Assembly (NCBI RefSeq): GCF_002153655.1
Contig: NZ_JOPJ01000002.1
Location: 109,980 to 173,979 of the forward strand
Source: Acetobacter okinawensis
GTDB lineage: Bacteria; Pseudomonadota; Alphaproteobacteria; Acetobacterales; Acetobacteraceae
Length of the DNA: 64,000 nucleotides
Direction of reading: 5' to 3'
The notes beneath the pieces are model-generated. The model was not told where the DNA came from, did no database searches, and worked only from the letters and a program-made list of their open reading frames with translations. The position numbers and the translations under genes were made by a program. Position 1 is the first letter of the stretch. Every line of letters begins with the position of its first letter. Shown here one piece after another: positions 8,274 to 19,680 of the stretch.

Positions 8274-9371
8274 ATGACTGCGCTCCGCCCCATACCCACA
8301 AAAACCGCACCGCAGAACATGCCATCCCCCCAGCAGGTCGTAGCCTCCGCCTTCCGGCGCAGTGGAGCCCACAAGCCGATGCGCACAGTGCTTGGCTTGC
8401 AGGCCCTGCTGCTGATTGCCACCAGCGCCCACGCAGCAGGCGCGGACAACAGTGGAACAAACGGGCAGCAGGTTACGCAGGAAACCAAACCCCAGTGGTA
8501 CACAGGCTCCCTTGTTTCCCCTTCAGGAGCGCTGGTCAAAAAGGGTGTTTTTGCGTGGGAACCCTATATGGCCTACAGCCAGCCGGTTGGGTACCTGAAC
8601 AACAATAACGGCATGGAATCGCTGCACCCACGGCAAAAGTCGGTCAGCAATTTTACCCTGTATAAATATTCAATTACGGATTCGATCAGCATCCAGCTGA
8701 CCCCGGTCATCAGCTATCGCTGGAAGAAGGGGGACAATACCAGCAGCGGCCTAAAGTTTGGTGACCTGCCCGTAGACCTGATGTGGCGCTATGTGAATGC
8801 AGACCCCAAACGCTATATTCCCGCCCTGAGCATTTTTGCAGGCATGGCCATGCCTACGGGGGATTATAACCGGCTTGGCCGCGCACAGGACGGGGTAGGT
8901 GCAGGAGCCTATACCTTCCGTCTGGCCCTGACCAGCCAGTCCACCTACACCCTGCCCGGCCAGCATGAATTGCGCCTGCGCGTGTGGAGCACCTTCCGCA
9001 GAGCCGTAACAACCGCGCATCTGCATGATGTAACAAGCTATGACACATCAAACGGATTCAGGGGCCGTGCGCAGCCGGGCATGTATGGGCAGAGTGGTTT
9101 TTCGCTGGAATATGCCGTGAACCAGAGGTGGGTTCTGGCCATGGATCTGGCGCGGGACTGGGCTAACGGCGCACATGTACGCGGCACAACAGCCACAGGC
9201 CAGAAGGTGGATACCATTGCCCAGTCGTCAGGCGACTGGCAGATCGCTCCGGCTGTTGAATATAGCTGGTCGCCCAACTTTGGGGTGATTGCTGGTGTTT
9301 CCACCTATTTTGCTGGGCATAACACCAATTTTGACGTGTCACCGCAGGTGGCGTTCAACAGCGTATTCTAG
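8274..9371 (+). CDS. Outer-membrane beta-barrel protein (MetA-phenol-pathway/transporter-like)
   Basis: This 365-residue protein is probably a porin-like outer-membrane channel. An N-terminal hydrophobic stretch (MRTVLGLQALLLIATSAHAAG, about residues 36-56) is a signal peptide, so a start nearer the internal ATG at about 8379 is possible. The rest alternates short amphipathic strands rich in Trp, Tyr and Gly, for example SIQLTPVISYRWKKG and MPTGDYNRLGR. It ends in a C-terminal Phe (QVAFNSVF), as in barrel proteins. The glycine-turn pattern resembles the MetA-pathway phenol-degradation/DUF-type transporter family, but the substrate is unknown. The 256 bases upstream are AT-rich and hold no gene. 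Confidence 0.72.
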   Translation: MTALRPIPTKTAPQNMPSPQQVVASAFRRSGAHKPMRTVLGLQALLLIATSAHAAGADNSGTNGQQVTQETKPQWYTGSLVSPSGALVKKGVFAWEPYMAYSQPVGYLNNNNGMESLHPRQKSVSNFTLYKYSITDSISIQLTPVISYRWKKGDNTSSGLKFGDLPVDLMWRYVNADPKRYIPALSIFAGMAMPTGDYNRLGRAQDGVGAGAYTFRLALTSQSTYTLPGQHELRLRVWSTFRRAVTTAHLHDVTSYDTSNGFRGRAQPGMYGQSGFSLEYAVNQRWVLAMDLARDWANGAHVRGTTATGQKVDTIAQSSGDWQIAPAVEYSWSPNFGVIAGVSTYFAGHNTNFDVSPQVAFNSVF

Positions 9372-9381
9372 CCTTACCCCA

Positions 9382-9413
9382 CAAAAAACGGCGGAAAGAA
9401 AAACTTTCCGCCG
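9382..9413 (-). terminator. Rho-independent terminator of the M16 peptidase gene
   Basis: A perfect 10-bp stem, CGGCGGAAAG at 9389-9398 and CTTTCCGCCG at 9404-9413, encloses an AAAAA loop. The A-run at 9383-9388 reads as a T-run on the minus strand, so it terminates the minus-strand gene ending at 9447. It may also stop plus-strand transcripts from the barrel gene. Confidence 0.85.
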
Positions 9414-9446
9414 CTCATGCTCAACCGTTTATGCAGGTTTTACTTT

Positions 9447-12188
9447 TTACGGTGCGGGCGCAGGACCTTTGACAATGGATGACAGGTCATCCGGGCGTAT
9501 CCACTTGCCAAACGCTGCCTGCACGTCCGCGCCGGTTGCGTTGTAGTAAGCCTGTGCGCCACGGTCCGCATTATCCAGCGGCAGCCCCAGTTCGGTCAGG
9601 TGCAGGTACTGTGCTGCAATCCGGTCCAGACTGGCGCGGGCCAGAGGAATGCTCCGCAAGAGTGACGCCTTGGCCAGAGCCAGTTCATCATCAGATGGAG
9701 GGGCAGACTGCATGGCTTTGATGTCACGCACCGCAGCGGCCTGCGCCTTGCCGACCTTATCGGGGTCTGCGCCATAATTGACCGTATACAGGCCACGGGT
9801 ACGCCCCCACTCAAACGCACTGCCCACAGTGTAAACATACCCTGTTTTAACACGCAGGTCGCGGTACAGACGTGAGGAGAACAGACCACCCCCCAAGACC
9901 TCGTTCCCCAACTGGAGCATAAAGTGGTCAGGCTGGGCTGCGGTCAGGCCGAGTGTTTCGGCCAGAACCACCTCATCTTGCACACTGCTCTTGTCCGGCA
10001 CCAGCGCATGGGACGCCTTGCTCAGGGGCACGGCTGGCAGGTCAATATCAGGGGTGGGTCCTTCGGCTTTCCACCCCCCGAACGCCTGCTCCATAACGGC
10101 CTGCGCCTTTTCGGGGGAGACATCCCCCGTCACAACAATAGTCGTGACATCCGGCCGCCAGACCTTTTTATAATAGGCCAGCACGTCATCACGCGTCACA
10201 CTCATAATCGATTGTGGTGTGGCCTCGCGCAGGGTGGGGTCTTTGGGGGGCAGGACCGCCATTTTTATGGCACGGCTGAACAGATGTTCGGGCGAGAGCA
10301 GTTCCCCCGCCTGCGCCTGTGCTGCCTGCTGGCGCACAACCTGAAAATCCTTTTCCCCAAAAGCGGGATGCAACTCATTCTCTGCCAGAAGGGCCACACC
10401 CTTTGCAAAATCAGGTGTGAGCACCTGTAGGGAGAACGCACTCCCCGCACTCTCCCACGCTGGAATATCGTCCAGCGCCTTCTGGAAGGCCAGACGGTCA
10501 TACCGGGTGGTCCCGTAGGAGAACAGGGCCTCTGTTACATCGTTCACCCCATCCTGCCCTGCGGGCTGCTGCAAGGAGGGAGTGGTCCGCACCTGACCAC
10601 TGACCTGAACGGTGTGGCTGACGTGCGACGGCCAGACAATCAGCCTGATCCCGTTGGACAGGGTGCTGACATACGGCTGCGGAGTCGGTTCGGGCTTGTC
10701 GAGCTTGAGCAGCGCCTTTTCTGCCCAGTCAGGCAGTTTGACAGGCTTGTCGGGGGAGGACGCAAAGGATTCCGCCCCCCCGAACCCCTTGCCCGATACC
10801 GGCTTGCCCGAACTTTCGGGCGTTAGCACGGCCGAGACGGCATGGGCCGGGTTAAGCAGGGTTGCCGCCAGCTTGTTAACCGCCTCTGGTGTCACAGCCT
10901 GATAGGCGGCCACCAGATCCCCCGGTGCATCCAGCCCCTGAAACGCAAGGGCCGTAGACCACGTGGAGGCCAGACCACTGACCGAATTGGCGGCAAACTG
11001 CATTTGTGCAATTTCCCGCCGTTTGGCCGCTTCCACCAGATCAGCCGGAACACCATTTTTGCGGATATTTTCCAGCACCGCGCGCATGTCTGCCATAGTT
11101 TTTGCAGCATCCCCGCCCTTGGGGAAGGCCGCCAGAGCCAGCCCGAAGCCTGCCTCCTTTTTGGGCGCGTATTCAAACCCGGCAAACAGCGCCTTGCCCT
11201 GTGGCACCAGATCATACAGCGCCCCACGCTGGCTGGACAGCACATCGGACAGCACATCTGCAGTGGCATAATCCGCCGCCGAAGAGCCGGGCATGGGGAA
11301 GGCAAGCGTTGCAAACCCCACCGGGTAATCCGTTGCCAGCGTAAGCGTTTTGGCTGGTGGCGGAACGGGCTTTACCGTGTGGCGGGCGGGCAATGTTTTA
11401 CGTGGAACACTGCCAAATGTTTCTTCCACCAACTGCAAGGTGGTCACCGGATTGACGTCCCCCACAATGACCAGAACGGCATTGTTGGGTGCGTACCATT
11501 TTTCGTAAAATGCCCGCAGGTCAGCCGCTTTTGTCTTGTCAAAGGAAGGGCGCGTGCCCAGTGCGTCATGCTCGTACGGTGTGCCTGCAAACAAAATGGC
11601 CTGCAACTGCTCAAGATACAGGTAAGCAGGGCTGGACAGATCGCGCGAGACTTCCTGCTCGATCGCGCCGCGCTCCTTGCTCCAGTCTGCCTCCGACAGG
11701 GTCAGTGCGCTCATGCGCAGGGCTTCTATTCTGAGCAGGACAGGCAGGTCCCGTGCCTGAGCCGTGTAAAAATACTGGGTGACGTCCTCGGTCGTGTCCG
11801 CGTTATAGCTCCCGCCAAGGCGCGTACCCACAGCGGCAAGCTGGTCCTTGTCCAGCCCTTTGCTACCCCGGAACATCATGTGTTCAAGCGCGTGCGCCGT
11901 GCCGGGAAAGCCCGCAGGCGCTTCCGCCGAACCCACCAGATAGTTGATTTCCGTTGTCACCACAGGTGCCAGCCGGTTGGGAACGATTACAACCTTCAGG
12001 CCATTGGGCAGGGTTGCCCGCACCACCTGTGCGCTGCTGAGCGCAGGCGGCACAAGGGTGGACGGCATGCCCGGCGCTGCCGCCTGTGCAAACGCACCAA
12101 CGGGCGAAAGCGCACTGCCGCACAAAGCCAGAGCGGAAACAAGCGCCAGCGCCCTTGCGCGGGAAATGGTGGTTTTACGAAAAATCAT
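9447..12188 (-). CDS. M16 family zinc metallopeptidase, two-domain, exported
   Basis: This 913-residue protein has a cleavable signal peptide (residues about 1-35, ending GAFAQA), so it acts in the periplasm. It contains two tandem insulinase-type halves. The first has the inverted zinc motif H99-A-L-E102-H103 and downstream EQEVSRD helix residues. The second half (from about residue 490) lacks HxxEH, as in PqqL/YmxG-like fused peptidases where only one half is catalytic. The substrate is unknown, presumably peptides. It lies 42 bases downstream of the 2OG oxygenase gene on the same strand, and a strong terminator follows. Confidence 0.92.
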   Translation of the reverse strand: MIFRKTTISRARALALVSALALCGSALSPVGAFAQAAAPGMPSTLVPPALSSAQVVRATLPNGLKVVIVPNRLAPVVTTEINYLVGSAEAPAGFPGTAHALEHMMFRGSKGLDKDQLAAVGTRLGGSYNADTTEDVTQYFYTAQARDLPVLLRIEALRMSALTLSEADWSKERGAIEQEVSRDLSSPAYLYLEQLQAILFAGTPYEHDALGTRPSFDKTKAADLRAFYEKWYAPNNAVLVIVGDVNPVTTLQLVEETFGSVPRKTLPARHTVKPVPPPAKTLTLATDYPVGFATLAFPMPGSSAADYATADVLSDVLSSQRGALYDLVPQGKALFAGFEYAPKKEAGFGLALAAFPKGGDAAKTMADMRAVLENIRKNGVPADLVEAAKRREIAQMQFAANSVSGLASTWSTALAFQGLDAPGDLVAAYQAVTPEAVNKLAATLLNPAHAVSAVLTPESSGKPVSGKGFGGAESFASSPDKPVKLPDWAEKALLKLDKPEPTPQPYVSTLSNGIRLIVWPSHVSHTVQVSGQVRTTPSLQQPAGQDGVNDVTEALFSYGTTRYDRLAFQKALDDIPAWESAGSAFSLQVLTPDFAKGVALLAENELHPAFGEKDFQVVRQQAAQAQAGELLSPEHLFSRAIKMAVLPPKDPTLREATPQSIMSVTRDDVLAYYKKVWRPDVTTIVVTGDVSPEKAQAVMEQAFGGWKAEGPTPDIDLPAVPLSKASHALVPDKSSVQDEVVLAETLGLTAAQPDHFMLQLGNEVLGGGLFSSRLYRDLRVKTGYVYTVGSAFEWGRTRGLYTVNYGADPDKVGKAQAAAVRDIKAMQSAPPSDDELALAKASLLRSIPLARASLDRIAAQYLHLTELGLPLDNADRGAQAYYNATGADVQAAFGKWIRPDDLSSIVKGPAPAP

Positions 12189-12230
12189 GAAAAATCCTGT
12201 GTCCTGTGAAAACCCGCGCGAAAAAAACGT

Positions 12231-12890
12231 CTAATACCCCATACCGGGCAATGGCAGTTTTTTGGCCAGAGCAGACAGCTTGTGCCGCCTGAGTTCGGAA
12301 CGGGCCTTGGCGTCCTCGGTCATGTAATTAAGCTGGATGGTATAGCGCGAGCCGACAAACGACTTGTGGCCATGCCATGTGGTGGGGCCATTGGGGAAGA
12401 TCAGCAATGTGCCATCCACGGGCTGCACCTCCTTGGCGTAGTCCTCCAGATCATCGGGGCTGCGGAGCAGACGCAGGCAGCCTTCCTGTTTTTCCCACCC
12501 CGGCCCTGCGGGGTTGAGGTAGAGCAGAATGGTGACCCGCTTGGCTGTAGAGTCCGTGTGGATGCGTCCGTCCTTCTCCCGCGTGCGACCACGGATGGTC
12601 AGCATGGAGGGCGCATTATCCAGATCAAGACCAAGCTTGTCGGCAATGATGCGCCGCAGTTCCGGGCCTTCCATCTCCCGCACCAGTGCCTGCACAAGGG
12701 GGGACAGGCTGAGCGACTGGGGCGGGAACGACCCACCCGAGTTGATCTGTGGCAGACTTGCAAACAGTTCGGGCAGATCATCCTTGCGAATAAAATGCGG
12801 CACCATGATGTGCGTATAGGGCTCTGCGCAGACGGGCGCCTGCGTTAATGCCGCGTAGTCGGGTCGGATGGTTGCGTGTGGCGTGGTCAT
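12231..12890 (-). CDS. 2-oxoglutarate/Fe(II)-dependent oxygenase family protein
   Basis: This 219-residue protein has the double-stranded beta-helix motif set of Fe(II)/2OG oxygenases. The HxD pair is in RIHTDSTAKR, the distal His is in TTWHGHKSF, and the 2OG-binding Arg follows in GSRYTIQLNY. The facial triad therefore looks intact. Proteins of this type often hydroxylate proteins or small molecules, and the substrate cannot be inferred. It precedes the M16 peptidase on the minus strand with a short gap, so the two may be co-transcribed. Confidence 0.85.
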   Translation of the reverse strand: MTTPHATIRPDYAALTQAPVCAEPYTHIMVPHFIRKDDLPELFASLPQINSGGSFPPQSLSLSPLVQALVREMEGPELRRIIADKLGLDLDNAPSMLTIRGRTREKDGRIHTDSTAKRVTILLYLNPAGPGWEKQEGCLRLLRSPDDLEDYAKEVQPVDGTLLIFPNGPTTWHGHKSFVGSRYTIQLNYMTEDAKARSELRRHKLSALAKKLPLPGMGY

Positions 12891-12967
12891 ACCCTGTTGT
12901 CCGCGAAAGTGAACCTGTTAACCGCCGAAACGGTAGAAGGGTTGCGCCCCATAGACAAGAGCCCCTA

Positions 12968-15235
<2,268 letters not shown>

Positions 15236-15302
15236 ACCCGATAAGATGGGCAACTCTGCGCTCCGGCGCAAGGGAGCAAAGCCAACCACGCCACACCCGG
15301 CA

Positions 15303-15326
15303 CCTCCCCAGAAAAATCCGGGGAGG
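15303..15326 (-). terminator. Hairpin between the aldo/keto reductase and uvrB
   Basis: CCTCCCC at 15303-15309 pairs with GGGGAGG at 15320-15326 around a 10-base loop. It lies 10 bases beyond the stop of the minus-strand aldo/keto reductase gene. No T-run follows on the minus strand, so it is a weak or Rho-assisted terminator or an mRNA 3' stabiliser. Confidence 0.45.
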
Positions 15327-15335
15327 CAGACTGGC

Positions 15336-16304
15336 TCAGGAGCGTGCAGGGGGCGCCATGAACTCCGGCCCGACCGGGTCGGTCACATGTTGCGCCACAA
15401 CCGCGTCAATGGCAGCCATGTCGTCTGCACTCAGCGCCCAGCCAAAAGCGTCCTGCACGGCTGTGATCTGCTCGGGCTTTCTGGCCCCCCATAGGGCAAT
15501 GGTCGGCCCACGGTCCAGCACCCAGCGAATAGCCAGAGCCAGCAGGCTTTTGCCGTGCTGCTCCGCAATGGTTGCAAGCCCCTGCACCGCGTTCAGATAC
15601 TGGTTGAAACGGGGCTGTAGGAACTTGGGGTCCACCTTGCGCAGATCATCCCCGGTAAAAACATGCTCTGCGGTCATTTTGCCCGACAAAAGCCCACGGC
15701 ACAGCGGACCATAGGCCAGCACCGCAAGATTGTTCCTGACCGCATAAGGCAGAATATCTTTTTCAATCTCGCGCTCAAACAGATTATACGGCGGCTGAAT
15801 GCTTGCCACCGGCGCAAATTTACGAAATTCGTCCATCTGTTCAGGCGAGAAATTGCTCAGGCCAAGAGCATGGACCTTGCCGCTTTGCACACTTTTTTCC
15901 AGCGCGCGTGCGGTCTCCTCAAACGGGGTTTGGGGGTCTGGCCAGTGCACCTGGTACAGGTCGATATGGTCCGTATGCAGCCGCTTGAGCGATGCGTCCA
16001 GTTCCGCCTCCACCCGTGCTTTTCTGCTATCGCGGAAGACCTGACCATTCTGCCAGTTCAGCCCCACTTTGGTAGCCAGCACCACCCTGTCACGCCGCCC
16101 CTGTAAAGCCTTGCCCAGAATTTCCTCCGAATGACCAAAACCATAGACTGGGGCTGTATCAATCAGATTGATCCCGACATCGAGTGCTTTATCGATTGTT
16201 TTTGCCGCGTTCTCGTCATCAGCGCCACCCCACATGGAGCCCCCCATGGCCCATGTACCCAGCGCCACGCGCGAGACCGGTTTGGCAATGCCCTCAATTG
16301 TCAT
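15336..16304 (-). CDS. Aldo/keto reductase
   Basis: This 322-residue NAD(P)H-dependent oxidoreductase of the AKR superfamily starts at the ATG at 16304 ([18 protein letters not shown]). The longer frame to 16442 runs into the promoter of the divergent NUDIX gene. Catalytic-site signatures are visible: [17 protein letters not shown] with the Asp and Tyr, ATKVGLNW with the Lys, and QVHWPDP with the His. NADPH-site segments [14 protein letters not shown] and [11 protein letters not shown] follow. The family reduces aldehydes, and the physiological substrate is not evident. Confidence 0.92.
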   Translation of the reverse strand: MTIEGIAKPVSRVALGTWAMGGSMWGGADDENAAKTIDKALDVGINLIDTAPVYGFGHSEEILGKALQGRRDRVVLATKVGLNWQNGQVFRDSRKARVEAELDASLKRLHTDHIDLYQVHWPDPQTPFEETARALEKSVQSGKVHALGLSNFSPEQMDEFRKFAPVASIQPPYNLFEREIEKDILPYAVRNNLAVLAYGPLCRGLLSGKMTAEHVFTGDDLRKVDPKFLQPRFNQYLNAVQGLATIAEQHGKSLLALAIRWVLDRGPTIALWGARKPEQITAVQDAFGWALSADDMAAIDAVVAQHVTDPVGPEFMAPPARS

Positions 16305-16467
16305 GAATTCCGCAGCCACGTTCTCTTTCTCCCTGAATATCTCTGACCTGCCGATAACAGCATGCTTGTCACACAGTTTGCATGCAACACGGCATATGGG
16401 CAGCAATGCAGTGCAGAACTGCAAAGATAGGTTGACCTGCATACAGGCCGTTCTACACTACACAGCC

Positions 16468-16920
16468 ATGAACGCTCACGCATCTCCTGTGTTTCCCCGT
16501 GCTGGTGTGCTGGCCATTGTCCGCCGTGACAGCGATTTTCTGCTTGTCCGACGCTCCAATCCCCCCGATGCGGGGTTATGGGGTTTTCCCGGCGGCAAAG
16601 TGGAAGGAGGGGAGACCTTTTTCCACGCAGCAGAGCGCGAACTGATGGAAGAAACGGCTCTCTCTGCGCAGGCAACATCGCTCATTGATGTGTTTGACAG
16701 TGTGCATTATGCGCCAGATGGTACGCTGGCTTTTCACTACCTTATTCTGGCTGTGCTCTGCACCGAGCCACAGCCTGCCCTTGGCACCCCCATTGCGGGG
16801 GATGACGCACAGGAAGTCCGCTGGTTCAGTTATGATGCCATTCGCAAACTTGGCCCACAGGCCAGCGAGCGTCTGTTTTATATTGCGCAAGCCGTCATGC
16901 AGGCCCACACGCAGGAATAA
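16468..16920 (+). CDS. NUDIX hydrolase
   Basis: This is a second, unrelated NUDIX protein of 150 residues starting at ATG 16468. The long upstream extension of the frame is the shadow of the aldo/keto reductase. The Nudix box reads GGKVEGGETFFHAAERELMEET, with the expected Glu pair and a Thr after it. The PGGKVEGGE context and the length resemble ADP-ribose or ADP-sugar pyrophosphatases, but substrate specificity cannot be read. It is divergent from the aldo/keto reductase and probably monocistronic. Confidence 0.9.
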   Translation: MNAHASPVFPRAGVLAIVRRDSDFLLVRRSNPPDAGLWGFPGGKVEGGETFFHAAERELMEETALSAQATSLIDVFDSVHYAPDGTLAFHYLILAVLCTEPQPALGTPIAGDDAQEVRWFSYDAIRKLGPQASERLFYIAQAVMQAHTQE

Positions 16921-17001
16921 AAAACATTCTTTATTCCTGACGTATTTTTTAAACAGAATATCTCCCCGCGCACCACAGCACATGGGAGTTAAAAAAATCC
17001 T

Positions 17002-17508
17002 TTAAAAACGCCTGTTGTTTTTGCTCCAGACCATACCCGTGCTCCACGCAACAAACACAACAAGCGTGAACACCCCCCCCATAACCGCCATGGAAACAGG
17101 CAGGCCGGGGATAAGATATGTGGGTGCATCACAAGGTTTGGAAGGAACCAGCGGCATGGATGCCCAGCGCTCAGCCAATGTACGCCCGACAACATGGGCT
17201 GCATGGCAAGCGGGGAACGGGCTTGGCCACCACTTCCACTCAACCCCAGCGTGGCAGATGGCAAGCCCCTCCGCCACCAGCAGCACAGGCGCGCACAGCC
17301 ACAAAACCACACGCCCCCACTTACTGGGCAGAACAGGCACCATAACCCCCAGCACAACCAGCACGCGCCACGGCCAGCGCTCCCACAGGCAAAGCTCACA
17401 CGGCATGATCCCAAGCTCGTGCTGCGTCCACCAGGCAACGCCCAGGGCAGAAAAACCCGCCATGATCATTAAAAGCGCAAGCACACTTTGCCGGGTATTC
17501 TGTCTCAT
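17002..17508 (-). CDS. dsbB: Disulfide bond formation protein B
   Basis: DsbB reoxidises periplasmic DsbA and passes electrons to quinone in the inner membrane. The 168-residue protein has four predicted membrane helices. The first redox Cys pair is in the motif PCELCLW and the second is in periplasmic loop 2 (AICHAG then FPACHAA, with a later KPCDAPT). I chose the ATG at 17508, whose ATGA overlaps the otsA stop at 17505. The longer frame to 17574 lies inside otsA. Coupling to trehalose genes is unusual, though it may only reflect tight packing. Confidence 0.87.
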   Translation of the reverse strand: MRQNTRQSVLALLMIMAGFSALGVAWWTQHELGIMPCELCLWERWPWRVLVVLGVMVPVLPSKWGRVVLWLCAPVLLVAEGLAICHAGVEWKWWPSPFPACHAAHVVGRTLAERWASMPLVPSKPCDAPTYLIPGLPVSMAVMGGVFTLVVFVAWSTGMVWSKNNRRF

Positions 17509-18845
17509 GCGGTTCGGACCTCGGATAACGCTGCGATAAATGACCGCGCCCAGCTTGCGGCCGTTACGCGCCACACATCCGTACGCAACCGCTCCCAGCG
17601 TACCTTACGCTCGGAGGCAGACATACTTAGCGCCTTGTGCAGGGCTGTTGCAATTTCGTCCGAATCATGTGGGTTAACCTGCAAGGCGTCGTCCATATCC
17701 GCCGCGGCCCCGGCAAAGCGGGACAGAATGAGTACTCCCGGATTGTCCGCAAGCTGGGCGGCAACATATTCCTTGGCCACAAGGTTCATCCCGTCACGCA
17801 GTGGGGTGACAAGTACTGCACTGGACAACTGGAAAAATGCCGCAAGCAGTTCGCGCGGAAGCGGGTGTGTCAGGTAGCGCACAGGGGTCCAGTCAAACGC
17901 GCCATAGGTGCCGTTAATATGCCCCACAAGCTGGTCCAGCTCGGCACGCAGGCTCTGGTATTCCGGCACACTCCCGCGTGAGACAGGAGTGATCTGGAGA
18001 TACACCACCTTGCCCCTGTATTCCGGGTAGCGCTTGAGGAACGTATCATACCCCCGCAAACGCTCTGGCAGACCTTTGGAATAATCCATACGGTCCACGC
18101 CAATAATCAGCGGCATACCACGCAGGTCCTGCTGCAGGCGCCGCAATTGCGGTAACCCCTGCCCCTCACGCGCGCAGGTGGCAAAACTGTCGGGGTCAAT
18201 ACCAATGGGAAAAACGCGCGCCCGTGCGGGAATACCCAGAACGGCAAAGGCCTCGTTCATATTACGAGCATCATCCTCGGTCTGCACGCCAATCACATCA
18301 TACGCGCGCAGTGCCCGCATAAGGGCCGCAGCAGCGGGCAGGGAGCGCATGAGGCTCCACGGCGGAAAAGGAATGTGCAGAAAAAAACCGATACGCGCCT
18401 TGACCTTGAGCCCACGCAAAATTCTGCCAAGGGGGAACAGATGGTAATCATGCACCCAGACCATGTCATCTGACTCCAGCAAAGGGGCCAGCCTGTTGGC
18501 GAACAGGGTGTTGACGTTGATGTAAATCTGCTGGTCGTGCCGATTATAGTTCATTAGCCCGGCACGGTAATGGCACAGCGGCCACAGAACGGCGTTGGAA
18601 TAGCCCTGATAAAACCCGTTATATTCCTTATGGGTCAGCGCTATGGTCGCATAAGTAACATGACCCACCGTATCCATGCCCAGTGGTCTGTCCGCACAGT
18701 CCGCTACCTGTTGCCCGGACCAGCCAAACCACAGGGTCGGGCGGTCACGTATTGCGTCCCTGAGCGCCACAGCCAAGCCCCCTGCGGGCTGTTTGCGGTC
18801 ACGTATTGCTGGTACCCTGTTGGAAACAATGACCAGCCTCTGCAT
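17505..18845 (-). CDS. otsA: Trehalose-6-phosphate synthase (GT20)
   Basis: OtsA transfers glucose from UDP-glucose to glucose-6-phosphate, giving trehalose-6-phosphate, a stress-protection pathway. The 446-residue protein has the GT20 landmarks: VSNRVPAIRDRKQPAGGLAV at the N-terminus, VWVHDYHLFPLGR for glucose-6-phosphate, and GVDRMDYSKGLPERLRGY for UDP-glucose. A C-terminal DGMNLVAKEYVA motif follows. It lies 3 bases downstream of otsB and overlaps the dsbB start by 4 bases. The order otsB-otsA-dsbB on the minus strand suggests one transcript. Confidence 0.95.
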   Translation of the reverse strand: MQRLVIVSNRVPAIRDRKQPAGGLAVALRDAIRDRPTLWFGWSGQQVADCADRPLGMDTVGHVTYATIALTHKEYNGFYQGYSNAVLWPLCHYRAGLMNYNRHDQQIYINVNTLFANRLAPLLESDDMVWVHDYHLFPLGRILRGLKVKARIGFFLHIPFPPWSLMRSLPAAAALMRALRAYDVIGVQTEDDARNMNEAFAVLGIPARARVFPIGIDPDSFATCAREGQGLPQLRRLQQDLRGMPLIIGVDRMDYSKGLPERLRGYDTFLKRYPEYRGKVVYLQITPVSRGSVPEYQSLRAELDQLVGHINGTYGAFDWTPVRYLTHPLPRELLAAFFQLSSAVLVTPLRDGMNLVAKEYVAAQLADNPGVLILSRFAGAAADMDDALQVNPHDSDEIATALHKALSMSASERKVRWERLRTDVWRVTAASWARSFIAALSEVRTA

Positions 18846-18848
18846 GCC

Positions 18849-19592
18849 TCACCCCCTTCCCGCGACAAGGGACGCCAGCCAGGCCCGAAACACCGAAGGG
18901 GTAGGGAAATCCGCAGGAATACGGAAAAAAGCCCCCCCCATACGATGGACAGCGGCCATGCCGTCCTCATCTGTTACATCGTCACCGACAAAGATAGGTT
19001 TACGTCCGGCAAACGGGGTGGTTTCCATCAACAGGGATACGGCATAGCCTTTATCCACCCCGGCCGGGCGGATTTCCCACGCCATTTTTGCAGGCTGGAG
19101 CGTAAACGCGCCATCGGACTCCCGCACCCAGCGCTCGGCTGTCTGGCGCAGAACTTCGGCTTTTTCCGGCGCAGCGCGGTAGTGCAGCACAAAGCCACCC
19201 TGCTTATGCTCAAGCCGCGTACCCGGCAGGGTTGCCAGCAGGTCCGATGCCTGCACAAGCCAGCGCTGCGGCATGGTGGGCAGCACCGCCCGCTCAACAG
19301 GACCGCCGGGACGGTGGCGAATGGTCACACCATGCTCCCCCGCAACCGCAAAGGGTACGTCGCCCAAAAACTGGTCAATCTGCTCAATCGGACGACCGGA
19401 AATAATGGCCAGCGCATCCCCACAGGCGGCGCGCAGGTGACTCAGGGTTTCCAGCAGGCCGGGGGGGACCACAACCGCCTCGGGCGTGGGGGCTATGTCC
19501 ACCAGTGTACCGTCAAAATCGAGCAGGAAAGCTGCCTGACTCAGGGGCGGAATTTTAAAACGGCTGTCCTGCGTAAAGGAAGAACCAAACAC
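18849..19592 (-). CDS. otsB: Trehalose-6-phosphate phosphatase
   Basis: OtsB dephosphorylates trehalose-6-phosphate to trehalose. The 247-residue HAD phosphatase starts with GTG at 19592 after an AAGAGG-type ribosome binding site. Motif I is LLDFDGTLVDIAP with the nucleophile and acid Asp residues, motif II is AIISGRPIEQ, and motif IV is FVGDDVTDEDG. AGEHGVTIRH is the family-specific cap motif. It is the first gene of the trehalose unit and lies 3 bases before otsA. Hyperosmotic or stationary-phase control is common for this pathway but is not visible here. Confidence 0.94.
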   Translation of the reverse strand: MFGSSFTQDSRFKIPPLSQAAFLLDFDGTLVDIAPTPEAVVVPPGLLETLSHLRAACGDALAIISGRPIEQIDQFLGDVPFAVAGEHGVTIRHRPGGPVERAVLPTMPQRWLVQASDLLATLPGTRLEHKQGGFVLHYRAAPEKAEVLRQTAERWVRESDGAFTLQPAKMAWEIRPAGVDKGYAVSLLMETTPFAGRKPIFVGDDVTDEDGMAAVHRMGGAFFRIPADFPTPSVFRAWLASLVAGRG

Positions 19593-19680
19593 AACGTACC
19601 TCTTTACTTTTCTGTCTAGCGCCAGACAAAAAACACATGCCGCGTTTGGCGCTACGTCAACAATCTTTCAGGCCTGCGCC

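Noticed and set aside
10842..12209. Plus-strand ORF of 455 codons
   Set aside because: It is antisense to the M16 peptidase, whose signal peptide and HxxEH motif are on the minus strand. The plus frame has Cys/His-rich non-protein-like composition.
19617..19654. Palindrome TAGCGCCA/TGGCGCTA before otsB
   Set aside because: The arms are perfect but the loop is 22 bases and no T-run or known operator fits, so it was not listed as a feature.
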